Shown here in pieces: positions 24,966 through 32,893 of a stretch of 64,000 bases of DNA. Below the pieces are notes generated by a model that did not search any database, was not told where the DNA came from, and worked only from the letters and a program-made list of their open reading frames with translations. The DNA is taken from assembly GCA_963931055.1 (NCBI GenBank), contig OZ006987.1, positions 1,178,001-1,242,000 of the forward strand, written 5' to 3'. Every line of letters starts with the position of its first letter. Position 1 is the first letter of the stretch. A program made the translations under genes and the position numbers. The DNA comes from Coprenecus sp949297365. GTDB taxonomy: Bacteria; Bacteroidota; Bacteroidia; Bacteroidales; UBA932.

Positions 24966-26594
24966 ATGGCAAAAGAAATCAAATTCAATATGGAAGCCCG
25001 CAGCCAGATGAAGGAAGGCGTGGACGCTCTTGCAAATGCAGTCAAGGTAACTCTCGGTCCTAAGGGACGCAACGTGGTTATCGACAAGAAATTCGGTGCT
25101 CCTCAGGTTACCAAGGACGGTGTTACCGTAGCCAAGGAAGTGGAGCTCGAGGACCGTTTCCAGAACATGGGTGCCCAGATGGTAAGGGAAGTGGCATCCA
25201 AGACCAACGACCAGGCCGGTGACGGTACCACCACCGCTACTGTCCTCGCACAGGAAATCATCAGCGTAGGTCTGAAGAACGTGACCGCAGGCGCCAATCC
25301 CATGGATCTGAAGCGCGGTATTGACAAGGCTGTTGAGACAGTCGTAGCCGACCTGAAGAAACAGACCCAGGAAGTGGGTGAGGATATGGCCAAGGTAGAG
25401 CAGATCGCCACCACATCCGCCAACAACGACGCTTTCATCGGCAAGCTCATCGCAGAGGCAATGGGTAAGGTGAAGAAAGAGGGTGTCGTTACAGTCGAGG
25501 AGGCCAAGGGTACTCAGACCGAGGTCAAGGTCGTTGAGGGTATGCAGTTCGACAGAGGCTACATCTCTCCCTACTTCATGACCAACCCTGACAAGATGGA
25601 GGCCGTTCTCGAGAACCCCAAGATCCTGATCACCGACAAGAAGATCTCCTCCATGAAGGACCTTCTCCCCATCCTTGAGCCCATCGCACGTAACAGCGAG
25701 TCCCTCCTTATCATAGCTGAGGACGTAGACGGCGAGGCTCTGACTACTCTGGTAGTCAACAGACTCCGCGGAACGTTGAAGGTCGCTGCCGTGAAGGCTC
25801 CCGGATTCGGTGACCGCCGCAAGGAGATGCTTCAGGATATCGCCACACTGACAGGTGCCCAGGTAGTATCCGAGGAGAGAGGCTTCACCCTCGAGAACAC
25901 TACCCCCGACATGCTCGGTAAGGCTGACAAGGTGACCATCGACAAGGAGAACACCACTATCGTCAACGGCAAGGGTGACAAGGACGCTATCGCTGACCGC
26001 GTAGCCCAGATCCGCAAGCAGATCGAGAAGACCACTTCCGACTACGACCGCGAGAAACTCCAGGAGAGACTGGCCAAACTGGCAGGTGGTGTTGCAGTCC
26101 TCTATGTAGGTGCAGCATCCGAGGTCGAGATGAAGGAGAAGAAGGACAGGGTAGAGGACGCTCTGAATGCTACCCGCGCTGCAGTAGAGGAGGGTATCAT
26201 CCCCGGCGGCGGTGTCGCTTTCATCCGCGCTATCGAGGCTCTGAAGGGTCTGAAGGGTGAGAACGAGGACGAGCAGACCGGTATCAACATCGTGGCCAAG
26301 GCCATCGAGGCTCCTCTGCGCACCATCGCCGAGAACGCAGGTGTCGAGGGCAGCGTAGTGGCTCAGAAAGTCCGCGAGGGCAAGGGCGACTTCGGTTACA
26401 ATGCCCGCGCCGACCGCTACGAGAATCTGCTCGCAGCCGGTGTCATCGACCCGACCAAGGTTACCCGCGTGGCTCTGCAGAACGCCGCTTCAGTAGCCGG
26501 TATGTTCCTCACCACCGAGTGCGTTATCGCCGACAAGCCGGAACCGGCACCCGCAGCTCCCGCAATGAACCCCGGAATGGGCGGCATGATGTAA
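24966..26594 (+). CDS. groEL: Chaperonin GroEL
   Basis: 542-residue 60-kDa chaperonin. Seen are VTLGPKGRNVVIDKKFG (about 29-45), the ATP-site GDGTTTATVLAQ (about 86-97), the apical domain, PGGGVAFIRA (about 414-423) and the C-terminal tail PGMGGMM. It forms an operon with groES. A strong terminator follows at 26629. Confidence 0.98.
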   Translation: MAKEIKFNMEARSQMKEGVDALANAVKVTLGPKGRNVVIDKKFGAPQVTKDGVTVAKEVELEDRFQNMGAQMVREVASKTNDQAGDGTTTATVLAQEIISVGLKNVTAGANPMDLKRGIDKAVETVVADLKKQTQEVGEDMAKVEQIATTSANNDAFIGKLIAEAMGKVKKEGVVTVEEAKGTQTEVKVVEGMQFDRGYISPYFMTNPDKMEAVLENPKILITDKKISSMKDLLPILEPIARNSESLLIIAEDVDGEALTTLVVNRLRGTLKVAAVKAPGFGDRRKEMLQDIATLTGAQVVSEERGFTLENTTPDMLGKADKVTIDKENTTIVNGKGDKDAIADRVAQIRKQIEKTTSDYDREKLQERLAKLAGGVAVLYVGAASEVEMKEKKDRVEDALNATRAAVEEGIIPGGGVAFIRAIEALKGLKGENEDEQTGINIVAKAIEAPLRTIAENAGVEGSVVAQKVREGKGDFGYNARADRYENLLAAGVIDPTKVTRVALQNAASVAGMFLTTECVIADKPEPAPAAPAMNPGMGGMM

Positions 26595-26628
26595 TCAGCT
26601 GACGGCACTCCCATATTTCGAGACAATG

Positions 26629-26668
26629 CTGCCGCAATCGTCATCACAGACGGTCGCGGCAGTTTTTT
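26629..26668 (+). terminator. groEL terminator (proximal 3' arm)
   Basis: Stem CTGCCGCAATCGTC / GACGGTCGCGGCAG (12 of 14 exact pairs, one of the others G-U) with a 6-nt loop, then six T. The 3' arm plus T-run (26649-26668) is repeated almost exactly at 28140-28159, after the ATPase gene. Confidence 0.9.
26649..26668. repeat. Left copy of a 20-bp direct repeat flanking the ATPase cassette
   Basis: GACGGTCGCGGCAG followed by T6; it differs by a single base from the copy at 28140-28159. It coincides with the 3' arm and T-run of the groEL terminator. Confidence 0.85.
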
Positions 26669-26677
26669 ACATTATGA

Positions 26678-26761
26678 CCTCAAAACATTTTGAGGTTTTT
26701 GTCATTTTCGCCTCAAAACATTTTGAGATTTTTGCCATTTTCGCCTCAAAACATTTTGAGG
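26678..26761. repeat. Three-unit 33-bp-period palindromic array over the second ATPase promoter
   Basis: CCTCAAAACATTTTGAGG or a one-base variant starts at 26678, 26711 and 26744, exactly 33 bp apart. Each is an inverted repeat with 8-bp arms and a 2-bp centre, and the first two units are joined by a TTTTTGTCATTTTCG-like spacer. The TTTG in the right arm of the third unit (26755-26758) lies 19 bp from a TATTTTCG -7-like box at 26778-26785. The array therefore overlaps the promoter, as in the array at 1081-1167. Confidence 0.92.
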
Positions 26762-26777
26762 TTTCTGACAAAATCAG

Positions 26778-26785
26778 TATTTTCG
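26778..26785 (+). promoter_or_regulatory. Putative -7 box of the second DUF4143 ATPase gene
   Basis: TATTTTCG is one base from TAnnTTTG and sits 19 bp after the TTTG supplied by the third palindromic repeat. Confidence 0.45.
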
Positions 26786-26803
26786 CCATAAAATATATGG
26801 GTT

Positions 26804-28141
26804 ATGGCAGATATAACATTTAAAAGAAAACTTTATCAGAGACTATTGGACTGGAAAAGAAACCGTAGCGGCAGGACTGCCGTGCTGGTCGAGGGGGCCA
26901 GACGTGTAGGCAAATCCACGCTGGTCGAAGCTTTTGCCAAGCAGGAATACCGCTCGTACATACTGGTGGATTTTTCCAAGGCATCTACTGAGACCTTCAA
27001 TCTGTTCAATGATATATCTGACCTGAATTATGTGTTCCTAAGGCTTCAGCTTATCTACAATGTCCGTCTGTATGAGCGCGAATCTGTCATAATCTTCGAT
27101 GAGGTACAGCTTCAGCCGCTGGCCCGGCAGGCTATAAAGCATCTTGTAGCTGACGGCCGGTATGATTATATCGAGACCGGCTCCCTGCTTTCCATCAGGA
27201 AAAATGTTAGGAATATAGTCATTCCAAGCGAGGAAACGAAACTGAGGATGAACCCCATGGATTATGAGGAGTTCCGTTGGGCAATGGGGGATACAGTGAC
27301 AGTGCCACTTCTTCAGAAGGCTTTTGCGGACAGGCTGCCGTTAAAAGAGGCACACCGCAAGCTCATGAGGGATTTCCGTCTCTACATGCTTGTCGGAGGA
27401 ATGCCGCAAGCTGTGAGCGAGTATCTGGAGACTAATAATCTCAGCAGTGTTGATGTCGTCAAGCGTGAGATTCTGGACCTGTATTTCAGTGATTTTCATA
27501 GAATAGACCCTTCGGGGAGGGTTTCCATGATGTTTGAGGCAGTGCCGGCTGAGCTCAACAGAAATTCTTCAAGATACAGAGTCTCCAACGCTGTCAAGGA
27601 TGCCCGCAATGACAGGATGAGTGAATATCTGGCAGATCTAGTAAGTTCCATGACCGTCAATATCTCATACAATGTCAGCGACCCGAACATAGGCCTATCG
27701 CAGTCCAAGGACATGGACAGCTATAAGTTGTTCATAGCGGACACAGGTCTTTTCATCACCCTTGCCTTCAGGGATAAGGCTTTTACGGACAACATTATCT
27801 ATCAGCAGCTCCTAAGTGACAAGCTGGCCACCAATCTTGGATATGTCTACGAGAATGCCGTTGCGCAGATGCTCCGTGCATCAGGCAACGAACTTTACTA
27901 TCACACCTTCCCCACTGACAGTGGAAAACATAATTACGAAATCGATTTTCTGCTGGCAAGGCACAACAAAATCTGTCCTGTGGAGGTCAAGTCTTCCGGA
28001 TATAAGGCTCATGCGTCGCTGGATATTTTCTGCGATAAGTTCTCATCAAGAATCCTCGACAAGTACCTGATTTATTCCAAGGATCTGGCCAAGGAGCAGG
28101 GACTTACCTATCTGCCTTTCTACATGACCCAGTTCATCTGA
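26804..28141 (+). CDS. AAA ATPase with DUF4143 C-terminal domain
   Basis: 445-residue homologue of the protein at 1-1043. It has Walker A GARRVGKST (about 31-39), Walker B SVIIFDEVQ (about 93-101), the segment LVGGMPQAVSEYL (about 196-208) and a C-terminal PD-(D/E)xK-like core, EIDFLLARHNKICPVEVKSSG (about 379-398, split by a short loop). Such a core is typical of restriction-endonuclease-like folds, but cleavage is not shown for this family. The gene carries its own 33-bp repeat operator-like array. Its stop codon TGA runs into the right copy of a 20-bp direct repeat, so the coding end coincides with the apparent cassette boundary. Confidence 0.9.
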   Translation: MADITFKRKLYQRLLDWKRNRSGRTAVLVEGARRVGKSTLVEAFAKQEYRSYILVDFSKASTETFNLFNDISDLNYVFLRLQLIYNVRLYERESVIIFDEVQLQPLARQAIKHLVADGRYDYIETGSLLSIRKNVRNIVIPSEETKLRMNPMDYEEFRWAMGDTVTVPLLQKAFADRLPLKEAHRKLMRDFRLYMLVGGMPQAVSEYLETNNLSSVDVVKREILDLYFSDFHRIDPSGRVSMMFEAVPAELNRNSSRYRVSNAVKDARNDRMSEYLADLVSSMTVNISYNVSDPNIGLSQSKDMDSYKLFIADTGLFITLAFRDKAFTDNIIYQQLLSDKLATNLGYVYENAVAQMLRASGNELYYHTFPTDSGKHNYEIDFLLARHNKICPVEVKSSGYKAHASLDIFCDKFSSRILDKYLIYSKDLAKEQGLTYLPFYMTQFI

Positions 28142-28160
28142 CGGTTGCGGCAGTTTTTTT
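28140..28160. repeat. Right copy of the direct repeat; likely original groEL terminator 3' arm
   Basis: GACGGTTGCGGCAG followed by T7. It pairs with the groEL 5' arm at 26629-26642 at all 14 positions, counting one G-U, which is better than the proximal copy does. Its first two bases complete the TGA stop of the ATPase. Confidence 0.85.
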
Positions 28161-29271
28161 ATCGGCGGGGACGGAAGAAGATGACGGCACTGGCCAGGAT
28201 GACAAGGCCGAGAAGGATGAAGCCGAGGGGATTGGCACGGCGGGAGGTGGCCTCGACGGTCAGGTCGCCGGCCAGGAGACGGAATCCGTCCACTTTCCAC
28301 ACCGGAATACCGTCATCCATAAGTTCAGTGTTGGCCGATGTCAGCCGTCCGGGCATCCGGACCTGGTACAGCATCTCATAACAAAAAGGAGCTGTCAGTT
28401 TTTCCTCGAGAGCGGATAACTCCTCTTCCCAGGCCGTGGCACGAACTGCGGCCGCATCAACGTAGATCGGACTGCTGCTCAGCCGGCTCATCTGTCCGGC
28501 GATATCAGTCAGCACGGAACCGTCACTGCCGTCGAAAGCGAAAAGCATATCCTCATAGAAGTCGTAATGCTTCTTCATCCACTGCATCAATTCCGTTTTC
28601 AGGCTGTCTGTAAGTTCCTCTCCGGCAGCGGAGCAGATGACGCGGTATATCTGCTCACGATAACAGGCGTTGATCCAACCGGCATATTTGTCATAGAGGT
28701 CTGCCAGGCTGGTGTATGCCTCCGCTCCGTTCATCCCGGCGTAACTGCCTGCGCTCCAGAACCATCTGTCCAGTTCGTCAAGGGTCATGAGGCTGTCCGG
28801 CGGCACGGGCATCCGTTCCGCTATGCCCGGAAATGTGCAGGAATAGCTGTAGGTGTTGAACAGCAGTCCCCTTTTCCGGTCCCACCGCTCACGGGCCTTG
28901 ACGTAGGGCAGTCCCGCATATTCTTCCGAGGCTGGAATCTCCCGGTATGAGGTGTCGGAAGGCCGGAATGTCCGGCTGGCGTAGAAATTCATGGTGGCGG
29001 AGTCGTCCAGGAACCACCATACCCTCGGTTCTGCCATCCGGCCGGTCTCCCACCCTAATCCTGGTTCAAAAAGGAAAGGCTGCGAAGACAGGTCTCCGGC
29101 CAGGCAGGCCGAGTCGGCCTCGGCGTAGACAGTCCGGGTCATGCTCCCGTCAGGGTGTACTTCGGGCACGACGGCATAATAGGTGACGCAGGAAGGGAAT
29201 ATCGCCACTACAGCAAGCATTGTCAGAGTCATTCTGACTATCATACGGAAATTTCTAATGTCTGTTTTCAT
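28159..29271 (-). CDS. Lipoprotein with C-terminal membrane anchor, ECF operon
   Basis: 370 residues. The N-terminal signal ends in a lipobox (VAIFPSC, Cys about 28) and the C-terminus has one transmembrane helix (GFILLGLVILASAVIFF) followed by RPRR. No known family recognised. The ATG at 29271 starts the signal; an upstream in-frame start at 29310 would lie further inside the preceding gene. It overlaps that anti-sigma-like gene by 17 bp, so it belongs to the sigma-factor operon and may report envelope state. Confidence 0.75.
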   Translation of the reverse strand: MKTDIRNFRMIVRMTLTMLAVVAIFPSCVTYYAVVPEVHPDGSMTRTVYAEADSACLAGDLSSQPFLFEPGLGWETGRMAEPRVWWFLDDSATMNFYASRTFRPSDTSYREIPASEEYAGLPYVKARERWDRKRGLLFNTYSYSCTFPGIAERMPVPPDSLMTLDELDRWFWSAGSYAGMNGAEAYTSLADLYDKYAGWINACYREQIYRVICSAAGEELTDSLKTELMQWMKKHYDFYEDMLFAFDGSDGSVLTDIAGQMSRLSSSPIYVDAAAVRATAWEEELSALEEKLTAPFCYEMLYQVRMPGRLTSANTELMDDGIPVWKVDGFRLLAGDLTVEATSRRANPLGFILLGLVILASAVIFFRPRR

Positions 29272-29668
29272 GATCTTGAGGTTTTGCGACCCTGTCTTCC
29301 AGACCGGCAACGGACTGCCTGAGGGCCTTGATTTTACGATAATGTTCCAGTTGCGCGTCCGGCCGGCTCATTGCGGCGTATGTGCGCATATTCAGACTGC
29401 TGATATCCGTGCGGACAGCAGTGTCCGCTTTCAGACGGGCGGTCAGCGGGGCGCATATCATCACCGCTGCCGCCGCTATGCCCGCAAGAGCCGGAAGGAC
29501 TTTTCTCAGCCGGATTACGGGTGTCTTCCGACATACTGTCACGGTCTTGCAGTTATTTTGCGGCAAAGTCTGTATGCGCTCCAGAATCCGCCCGGTGACC
29601 TCCTCCGGATGAGGCATCTGCGGATGTGAGCCGCGCATCTTTTCTATAAAATCAGTGTATCTGTCCAT
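29255..29668 (-). CDS. Probable anti-sigma-factor-like membrane protein
   Basis: 137 residues: a short cytoplasmic helical part with HPQMPHPEEVTGRILERI (about 15-32), one transmembrane helix (VLPALAGIAAAAVMICAPL, about 57-75) and an external helical tail. This size, the topology and the position 20 bp after an ECF sigma gene suggest a membrane anti-sigma factor or partner. No zinc-binding HxxxCxxC motif is present. Confidence 0.65.
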   Translation of the reverse strand: MDRYTDFIEKMRGSHPQMPHPEEVTGRILERIQTLPQNNCKTVTVCRKTPVIRLRKVLPALAGIAAAAVMICAPLTARLKADTAVRTDISSLNMRTYAAMSRPDAQLEHYRKIKALRQSVAGLEDRVAKPQDHENRH

Positions 29669-29688
29669 AACTGTTATTTTCTTTTTGT

Positions 29689-30228
29689 TTACAATTCTTT
29701 CTCAATAGCTTTGCGTACCTTCTTTCTGGCGATATAGAGGTTGCTCTTTATCTGCACCGCGCTCCATCCGGTGATATGGTGTACTTCGTCAGACGGAAGC
29801 TGCTCAATCTCAGCCAGTACAAACACCGTCCTCTGCATCGGAGACAGCCCCGAGGCGGCTTTGCGGAACAGGTTTTCCAGTTCCCGGCTCATCCGCAGAC
29901 TTTCCGGATCTCCGCTTCCGTCCCCGCTCCCCTGCCGGCAGGCATTCTGCTCGTATTGCCGCTGTCTGGTACGTCTGCGCAGCACGTCATAGCACAGACG
30001 GCACGCAATGGTCCTCAGCCATGTGGCAATGCTGTAGCGCGGATCATATCCCTGCAGCGACTGCCATGCCCGGACAAATGTCTCCTGCACCGCATCCTCA
30101 GCCTCATCGCCGTCCCCCAGTATCCTGACACAGATGCGGAACACACTCTGCCGGTACCGCTCCACTATCAGGGCAAATGCCCCGGCATCTCCGTTCCTTG
30201 CAGCATCTATCGTTTCCGGTATCATCAT
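29689..30228 (-). CDS. ECF-type RNA polymerase sigma factor
   Basis: 179-residue sigma-70 family factor of the ECF class. Region 2 has RICVRILGDGDEAEDAVQETFVRAWQSL (about 31-58, DNA melting and core binding). Region 4 has LSPMQRTVFVLAEIEQLPSDEVHHITGWSAVQIKSNLYIARKKVRKAI in part (about 128-175, -35 recognition HTH). Its own upstream region has a TATATTTG box on the minus strand (rc of 30247-30254), so it is probably driven by the housekeeping sigma. The two downstream genes are envelope proteins. Confidence 0.92.
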   Translation of the reverse strand: MMIPETIDAARNGDAGAFALIVERYRQSVFRICVRILGDGDEAEDAVQETFVRAWQSLQGYDPRYSIATWLRTIACRLCYDVLRRRTRQRQYEQNACRQGSGDGSGDPESLRMSRELENLFRKAASGLSPMQRTVFVLAEIEQLPSDEVHHITGWSAVQIKSNLYIARKKVRKAIEKEL

Positions 30229-30286
30229 TTTCCGCCATTTTTACCAAATATACGTCTTGCGGCTTGAAAAGTAAAAAAACAAATCG

Positions 30287-30294
30287 TAAATTTG
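30287..30294 (+). promoter_or_regulatory. Putative promoter for the membrane protein at 30331
   Basis: TAAATTTG with a TTG 20 bp upstream (30264-30266) fits the Bacteroidetes promoter. Confidence 0.55.
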
Positions 30295-30330
30295 AGAGTA
30301 TTATTTGTTAACCTACTAATTTGTGTACTT

Positions 30331-31011
30331 ATGGTAAATAAACAATTATGGGAACAGAGCGTGGACATGATCATCAAGTCCATCTGGATCTACACTATCG
30401 CCGGTATTCTGGGCGCAATCTTCGGAGCCATTGACGGCATCCTCAACCCTGTCGGATTCCTATCCGCTATGGCCGGCGAAGAAGGCCCGACCGGAGCTTT
30501 CGGCGTACTGGACACCATCTGCCAGATAGCAGTTATCGCCGGATACGTGTTGTTCTTCCTCAACATCAAGAAATTTGTGGATGTCCAGCCTACTGATGCT
30601 GACCGCGCTGCCGCAAAGAACATCTACATCGCGTACATGCTCCTGATCATAGGTGTCGTGGTACGTTTCATCCCAGTCATAGGCGGCATCGCATGGCTTG
30701 TGCTGGTAATCATAGGATATGTCAAGCTGCTGTCTGGATTCAAGGCCCTCCGCGACTCCGCAAACATGACCCCGTGTGCCAAAAACGGAGCTGATATCCT
30801 GTACAAGTCCACCATCTGGATACTGGTTGGTGCTGTCTTAAGCATCATCCCGTTCGTCGGCGGTTTCCTGAATGCCGTCATCACCCTCGTGGTATTCTTC
30901 ACCATCCTGCGCGGTTGGAAACAGATCGGCCAGGGAGCCCCTGAAGATACAGGCGCGGCACCCGAGTCCCAGTCACAGCCTCAACAGCCTGAAAATCAGC
31001 CTCAGGAATAA
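30331..31011 (+). CDS. Polytopic membrane protein, unrecognised
   Basis: 226 residues with about six hydrophobic segments between residues 13 and 200 and a Gln/Pro/Glu-rich C-terminal tail (SQSQPQQPENQPQE). No conserved enzymatic motif seen. The ATG at 30331 is preferred to 30292 because the promoter box lies between them. It is single-gene, flanked by the divergent ECF operon and by a terminator. Confidence 0.7.
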   Translation: MVNKQLWEQSVDMIIKSIWIYTIAGILGAIFGAIDGILNPVGFLSAMAGEEGPTGAFGVLDTICQIAVIAGYVLFFLNIKKFVDVQPTDADRAAAKNIYIAYMLLIIGVVVRFIPVIGGIAWLVLVIIGYVKLLSGFKALRDSANMTPCAKNGADILYKSTIWILVGAVLSIIPFVGGFLNAVITLVVFFTILRGWKQIGQGAPEDTGAAPESQSQPQQPENQPQE

Positions 31012-31030
31012 GTCCTGAAGTACAATAACA

Positions 31031-31076
31031 AAAGCCGGCCCGCAATCTTTTTGTGCGGATCGGCTTTTATTTTTTG
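31031..31076 (+). terminator. Rho-independent terminator
   Basis: AAAGCCG/CGGCTTT outer stem with an inner CCGCA/TGCGG stem, followed by TATTTTTT. It ends the transcript of the membrane protein gene. Confidence 0.85.
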
Positions 31077-31077
31077 C

Positions 31078-31226
31078 GATGGTGCAGTTGCTGAAAAAAC
31101 TTGCCTGATTAACAATGATTTACAAAACATACTGCACATTTGGCCACATTCAAAGCAGGTCAAATGTGCAGCGTAGAAATGCTATTCACTGATGCTCAAC
31201 AACATCATCATCCACGATGCACCATC
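31078..31226. repeat. Nested inverted repeats between convergent genes
   Basis: Outer pair GATGGTGCA (31078-31086) and TGCACCATC (31218-31226). Inner perfect pair CTGCACATTTG (31132-31142) and CAAATGTGCAG (31161-31171). No ORF. Could be a bidirectional RNA hairpin or a small palindromic element. Confidence 0.5.
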
Positions 31227-31248
31227 AGTTCAAAAATCAGATAAGGCA

Positions 31249-31905
31249 TCAGCCGTTGACCTTGTGGTAGTCCTCGAGGAACTTGGCCAGACCTGAGTCG
31301 GTCAGAGGGTGCTTGAGCAGACCCTTGATGGCCGGAAGAGGACAGGTAGCCACATCTGCGCCGGCCTTGAGGCAGTCGATGATGTGACGGGTGTGACGGA
31401 TGGAGGCCGCAAGCACCATAGTGCCGAAACCGTAGTAATTGTACATCTCCACGATGTCCTCGATAAGACCGACACCGTCCTCGGAGATATCGTCCAGACG
31501 GCCTACGAAAGGCGATACGTATGTAGCTCCTGCTTTGGCGGCCAGAAGAGCCTGACCGAGAGAGAATACGAGAGTGCAGTTGGTCTTGATGCCCTTGCCG
31601 GCGAAATACTTCACGGCCTTGATGCCCGCCTCCGTGCAGGGAAGCTTGATGACGATGTGCTCGTTGAGGGCTGCAAGTTCCTCGCCCTCGCGTACCATGC
31701 CTTCATAGTCGGTGGCGATCACCTCCGCGCTCACATCTCCGCCTACGATGTTGCAGATGTCGATATAATGCTTGTACTGATTCTCCTTGCCTTTGATGCC
31801 CTCTTTGGCCATCAGGGAAGGATTGGTAGTGACACCGTCGAGCACGCCCATGGCGTATGCCTCGCGGATCTGGTCCAGATTAGCTGTGTCGAGAAAGAAT
31901 TTCAT
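31249..31905 (-). CDS. Fructose-6-phosphate aldolase / small transaldolase
   Basis: 218-residue member of the FSA/TalC (small transaldolase) family, cytoplasmic sugar-phosphate metabolism. It has the family start MKFFLDTANLDQIREA, DGVTTNPSLMAKEG (about 23-36) and the Schiff-base lysine in HIVIKLPCT (K87). Further marks are NCTLVFSLGQALLAAKAGATYVSPFVGRLDD in part (about 108-138) and the decamer-type C-terminus. Whether it acts as aldolase or transaldolase cannot be decided from sequence. A TAACTTTG promoter box lies 28-35 bp upstream (31933-31940, minus strand). Confidence 0.92.
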   Translation of the reverse strand: MKFFLDTANLDQIREAYAMGVLDGVTTNPSLMAKEGIKGKENQYKHYIDICNIVGGDVSAEVIATDYEGMVREGEELAALNEHIVIKLPCTEAGIKAVKYFAGKGIKTNCTLVFSLGQALLAAKAGATYVSPFVGRLDDISEDGVGLIEDIVEMYNYYGFGTMVLAASIRHTRHIIDCLKAGADVATCPLPAIKGLLKHPLTDSGLAKFLEDYHKVNG

Positions 31906-31932
31906 TATTCGGATTGTTTTTAAATTCTAGCG

Positions 31933-31940
31933 CAAAGTTA
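31933..31940 (-). promoter_or_regulatory. Putative -7 box of the fsa/tal gene
   Basis: TAACTTTG on the minus strand, 27 bp before the ATG and after the upstream terminator at 31955-31976. Confidence 0.55.
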
Positions 31941-31954
31941 GAATAAATTAAGAC

Positions 31955-31976
31955 ATAAAAAAAGAGGCACCCCTCT
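31955..31976 (-). terminator. Minus-strand terminator upstream of fsa/tal
   Basis: On the minus strand AGAGG, GGTG loop, CCTCT is followed by a run of seven T. It stops transcripts coming from beyond 31977 before the fsa/tal promoter. Confidence 0.75.
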
Positions 31977-32088
31977 GCTACAACAGGTACCCCTTCCTTG
32001 TGTACTAAAACCTAAACCTACTACATAGATGCAGGTTTGTTGCATTTCGTTGCATGAAAATCAAAAAATTTTCAAAAATTTTTAATAA
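31955..32088 (-). ncRNA. Candidate small RNA ending at the 31955 terminator
   Basis: No protein frame. The minus strand has a TATCTTTG box (32103-32096), an AT-rich leader, and TGCAAC...TGCATCTATGTAG, an ECF-promoter-like arrangement (about 32055-32024). Two hairpins follow: an imperfect 9-bp stem 32004-31996/31987-31979, and the T-tailed terminator. A transcript of roughly 70-130 nt is possible. It could also be the remnant leader of a lost gene. Confidence 0.35.
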
Positions 32089-32189
32089 TTATCCGCAAAG
32101 ATACCCATAGGACAGTCAAAGAGAATGTATGCCCGCACATTCCGTAAATGCATCGGTGCAGGATGCCGCAGGTGACGGGGACGTCGTGG

Positions 32190-32320
32190 AGGCAGGCGGG
32201 GAGAAAAGGCTTGCCGCCCTCGGCACAAGAGGGAAGAATCTGCCTTGAATATCACAGAGTTACGGAGTAACGACGATGATATTCAAGGTAGAGGGGCCTG
32301 GTCTTTTCGACCGCCTGCCT
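32190..32320. repeat. Long nested hairpin
   Basis: Outer arms AGGCAGGCGG (32190-32199) and CCGCCTGCCT (32311-32320), continued by a partly matched GAAAAG/CTTTTC. Inner perfect 12-bp pair CCTTGAATATCA (32243-32254) and TGATATTCAAGG (32277-32288). Confidence 0.6.
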
Positions 32321-32503
32321 ACAACGCTGTCAGAGGAATGAGCGGGGTATGCGGATTCGCCGGGAGAAGTGCCTAGGGTGGTTCACTTTCCCGGTGGGGA
32401 CTGGAGGATGGCCGCATGGGGGGAGATGGCAGTGCCTGCCGAGGACCTGTCCTCCGCTGTTTTTGAGAAGCACCTGATAACGAGGCGAATGTAAGACAGT
32501 GCG

Positions 32504-32560
32504 GAGGATAGGGGTGCCCGAAAACCGTCAAAATGCCCGGAATCCGCCACCCCTATCCTC
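32504..32560. repeat. 13-bp perfect inverted repeat
   Basis: GAGGATAGGGGTG at 32504-32516 and its exact complement at 32548-32560, with a 31-bp loop that itself has GCCCG/CCGG segments. There is no T-run, so it is unlikely to be a simple terminator. Confidence 0.6.
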
Positions 32561-32850
32561 AACTCTATTTGCATATATTCTTGAGTATAAGTGAGTTGTT
32601 ATCATGTGGCACAGGATAGGTGTCTCGGATATGGCCATGGACTTGGAGGAAAGCCGCTGGGAAAGGTCGGGAGTCCCTACCCGGCGGCACTTCCTCTGCC
32701 TTGAGCCTATGGCCTGACAATGGAGGGTCACCCTCTGAAATCGGAGACGGCAGCATAACCTTCTCTGCGGTCTGTCCGGTAATAACTGCACCTGTCTGCC
32801 AGACACAATCCTTAAAGCCGGGCACTCACGGTGCGGAGTAAAAGTCCCGC

Positions 32851-32888
32851 GACGTACCACGACACAGTTGACGTATCACGACACAGTT
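32851..32888. repeat. 19-bp tandem repeat
   Basis: GACGTACCACGACACAGTT and GACGTATCACGACACAGTT lie head to tail (32851-32869, 32870-32888) with one difference. Multiple short repeats like this are typical of IS21-type ends. Confidence 0.6.
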
Positions 32889-32893
32889 CTAAA

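Noticed and set aside
26626..26823. Short plus-strand frame with SKHFEVF-type 11-residue repeats
   Set aside because: It begins in the groEL terminator and crosses the ATPase start in another frame. It simply reads the palindromic 33-bp array.
32528..32860. Possible small proteins in the gene-free region
   Set aside because: Several overlapping frames exist on both strands with no recognisable motif, signal peptide or plausible start context.
32838..32862. Group II intron domain V-like sequence
   Set aside because: A stretch with GTGCGG and AAAGTCCCGC resembles intron ends, but the required closing helix is absent and no reverse transcriptase is nearby.
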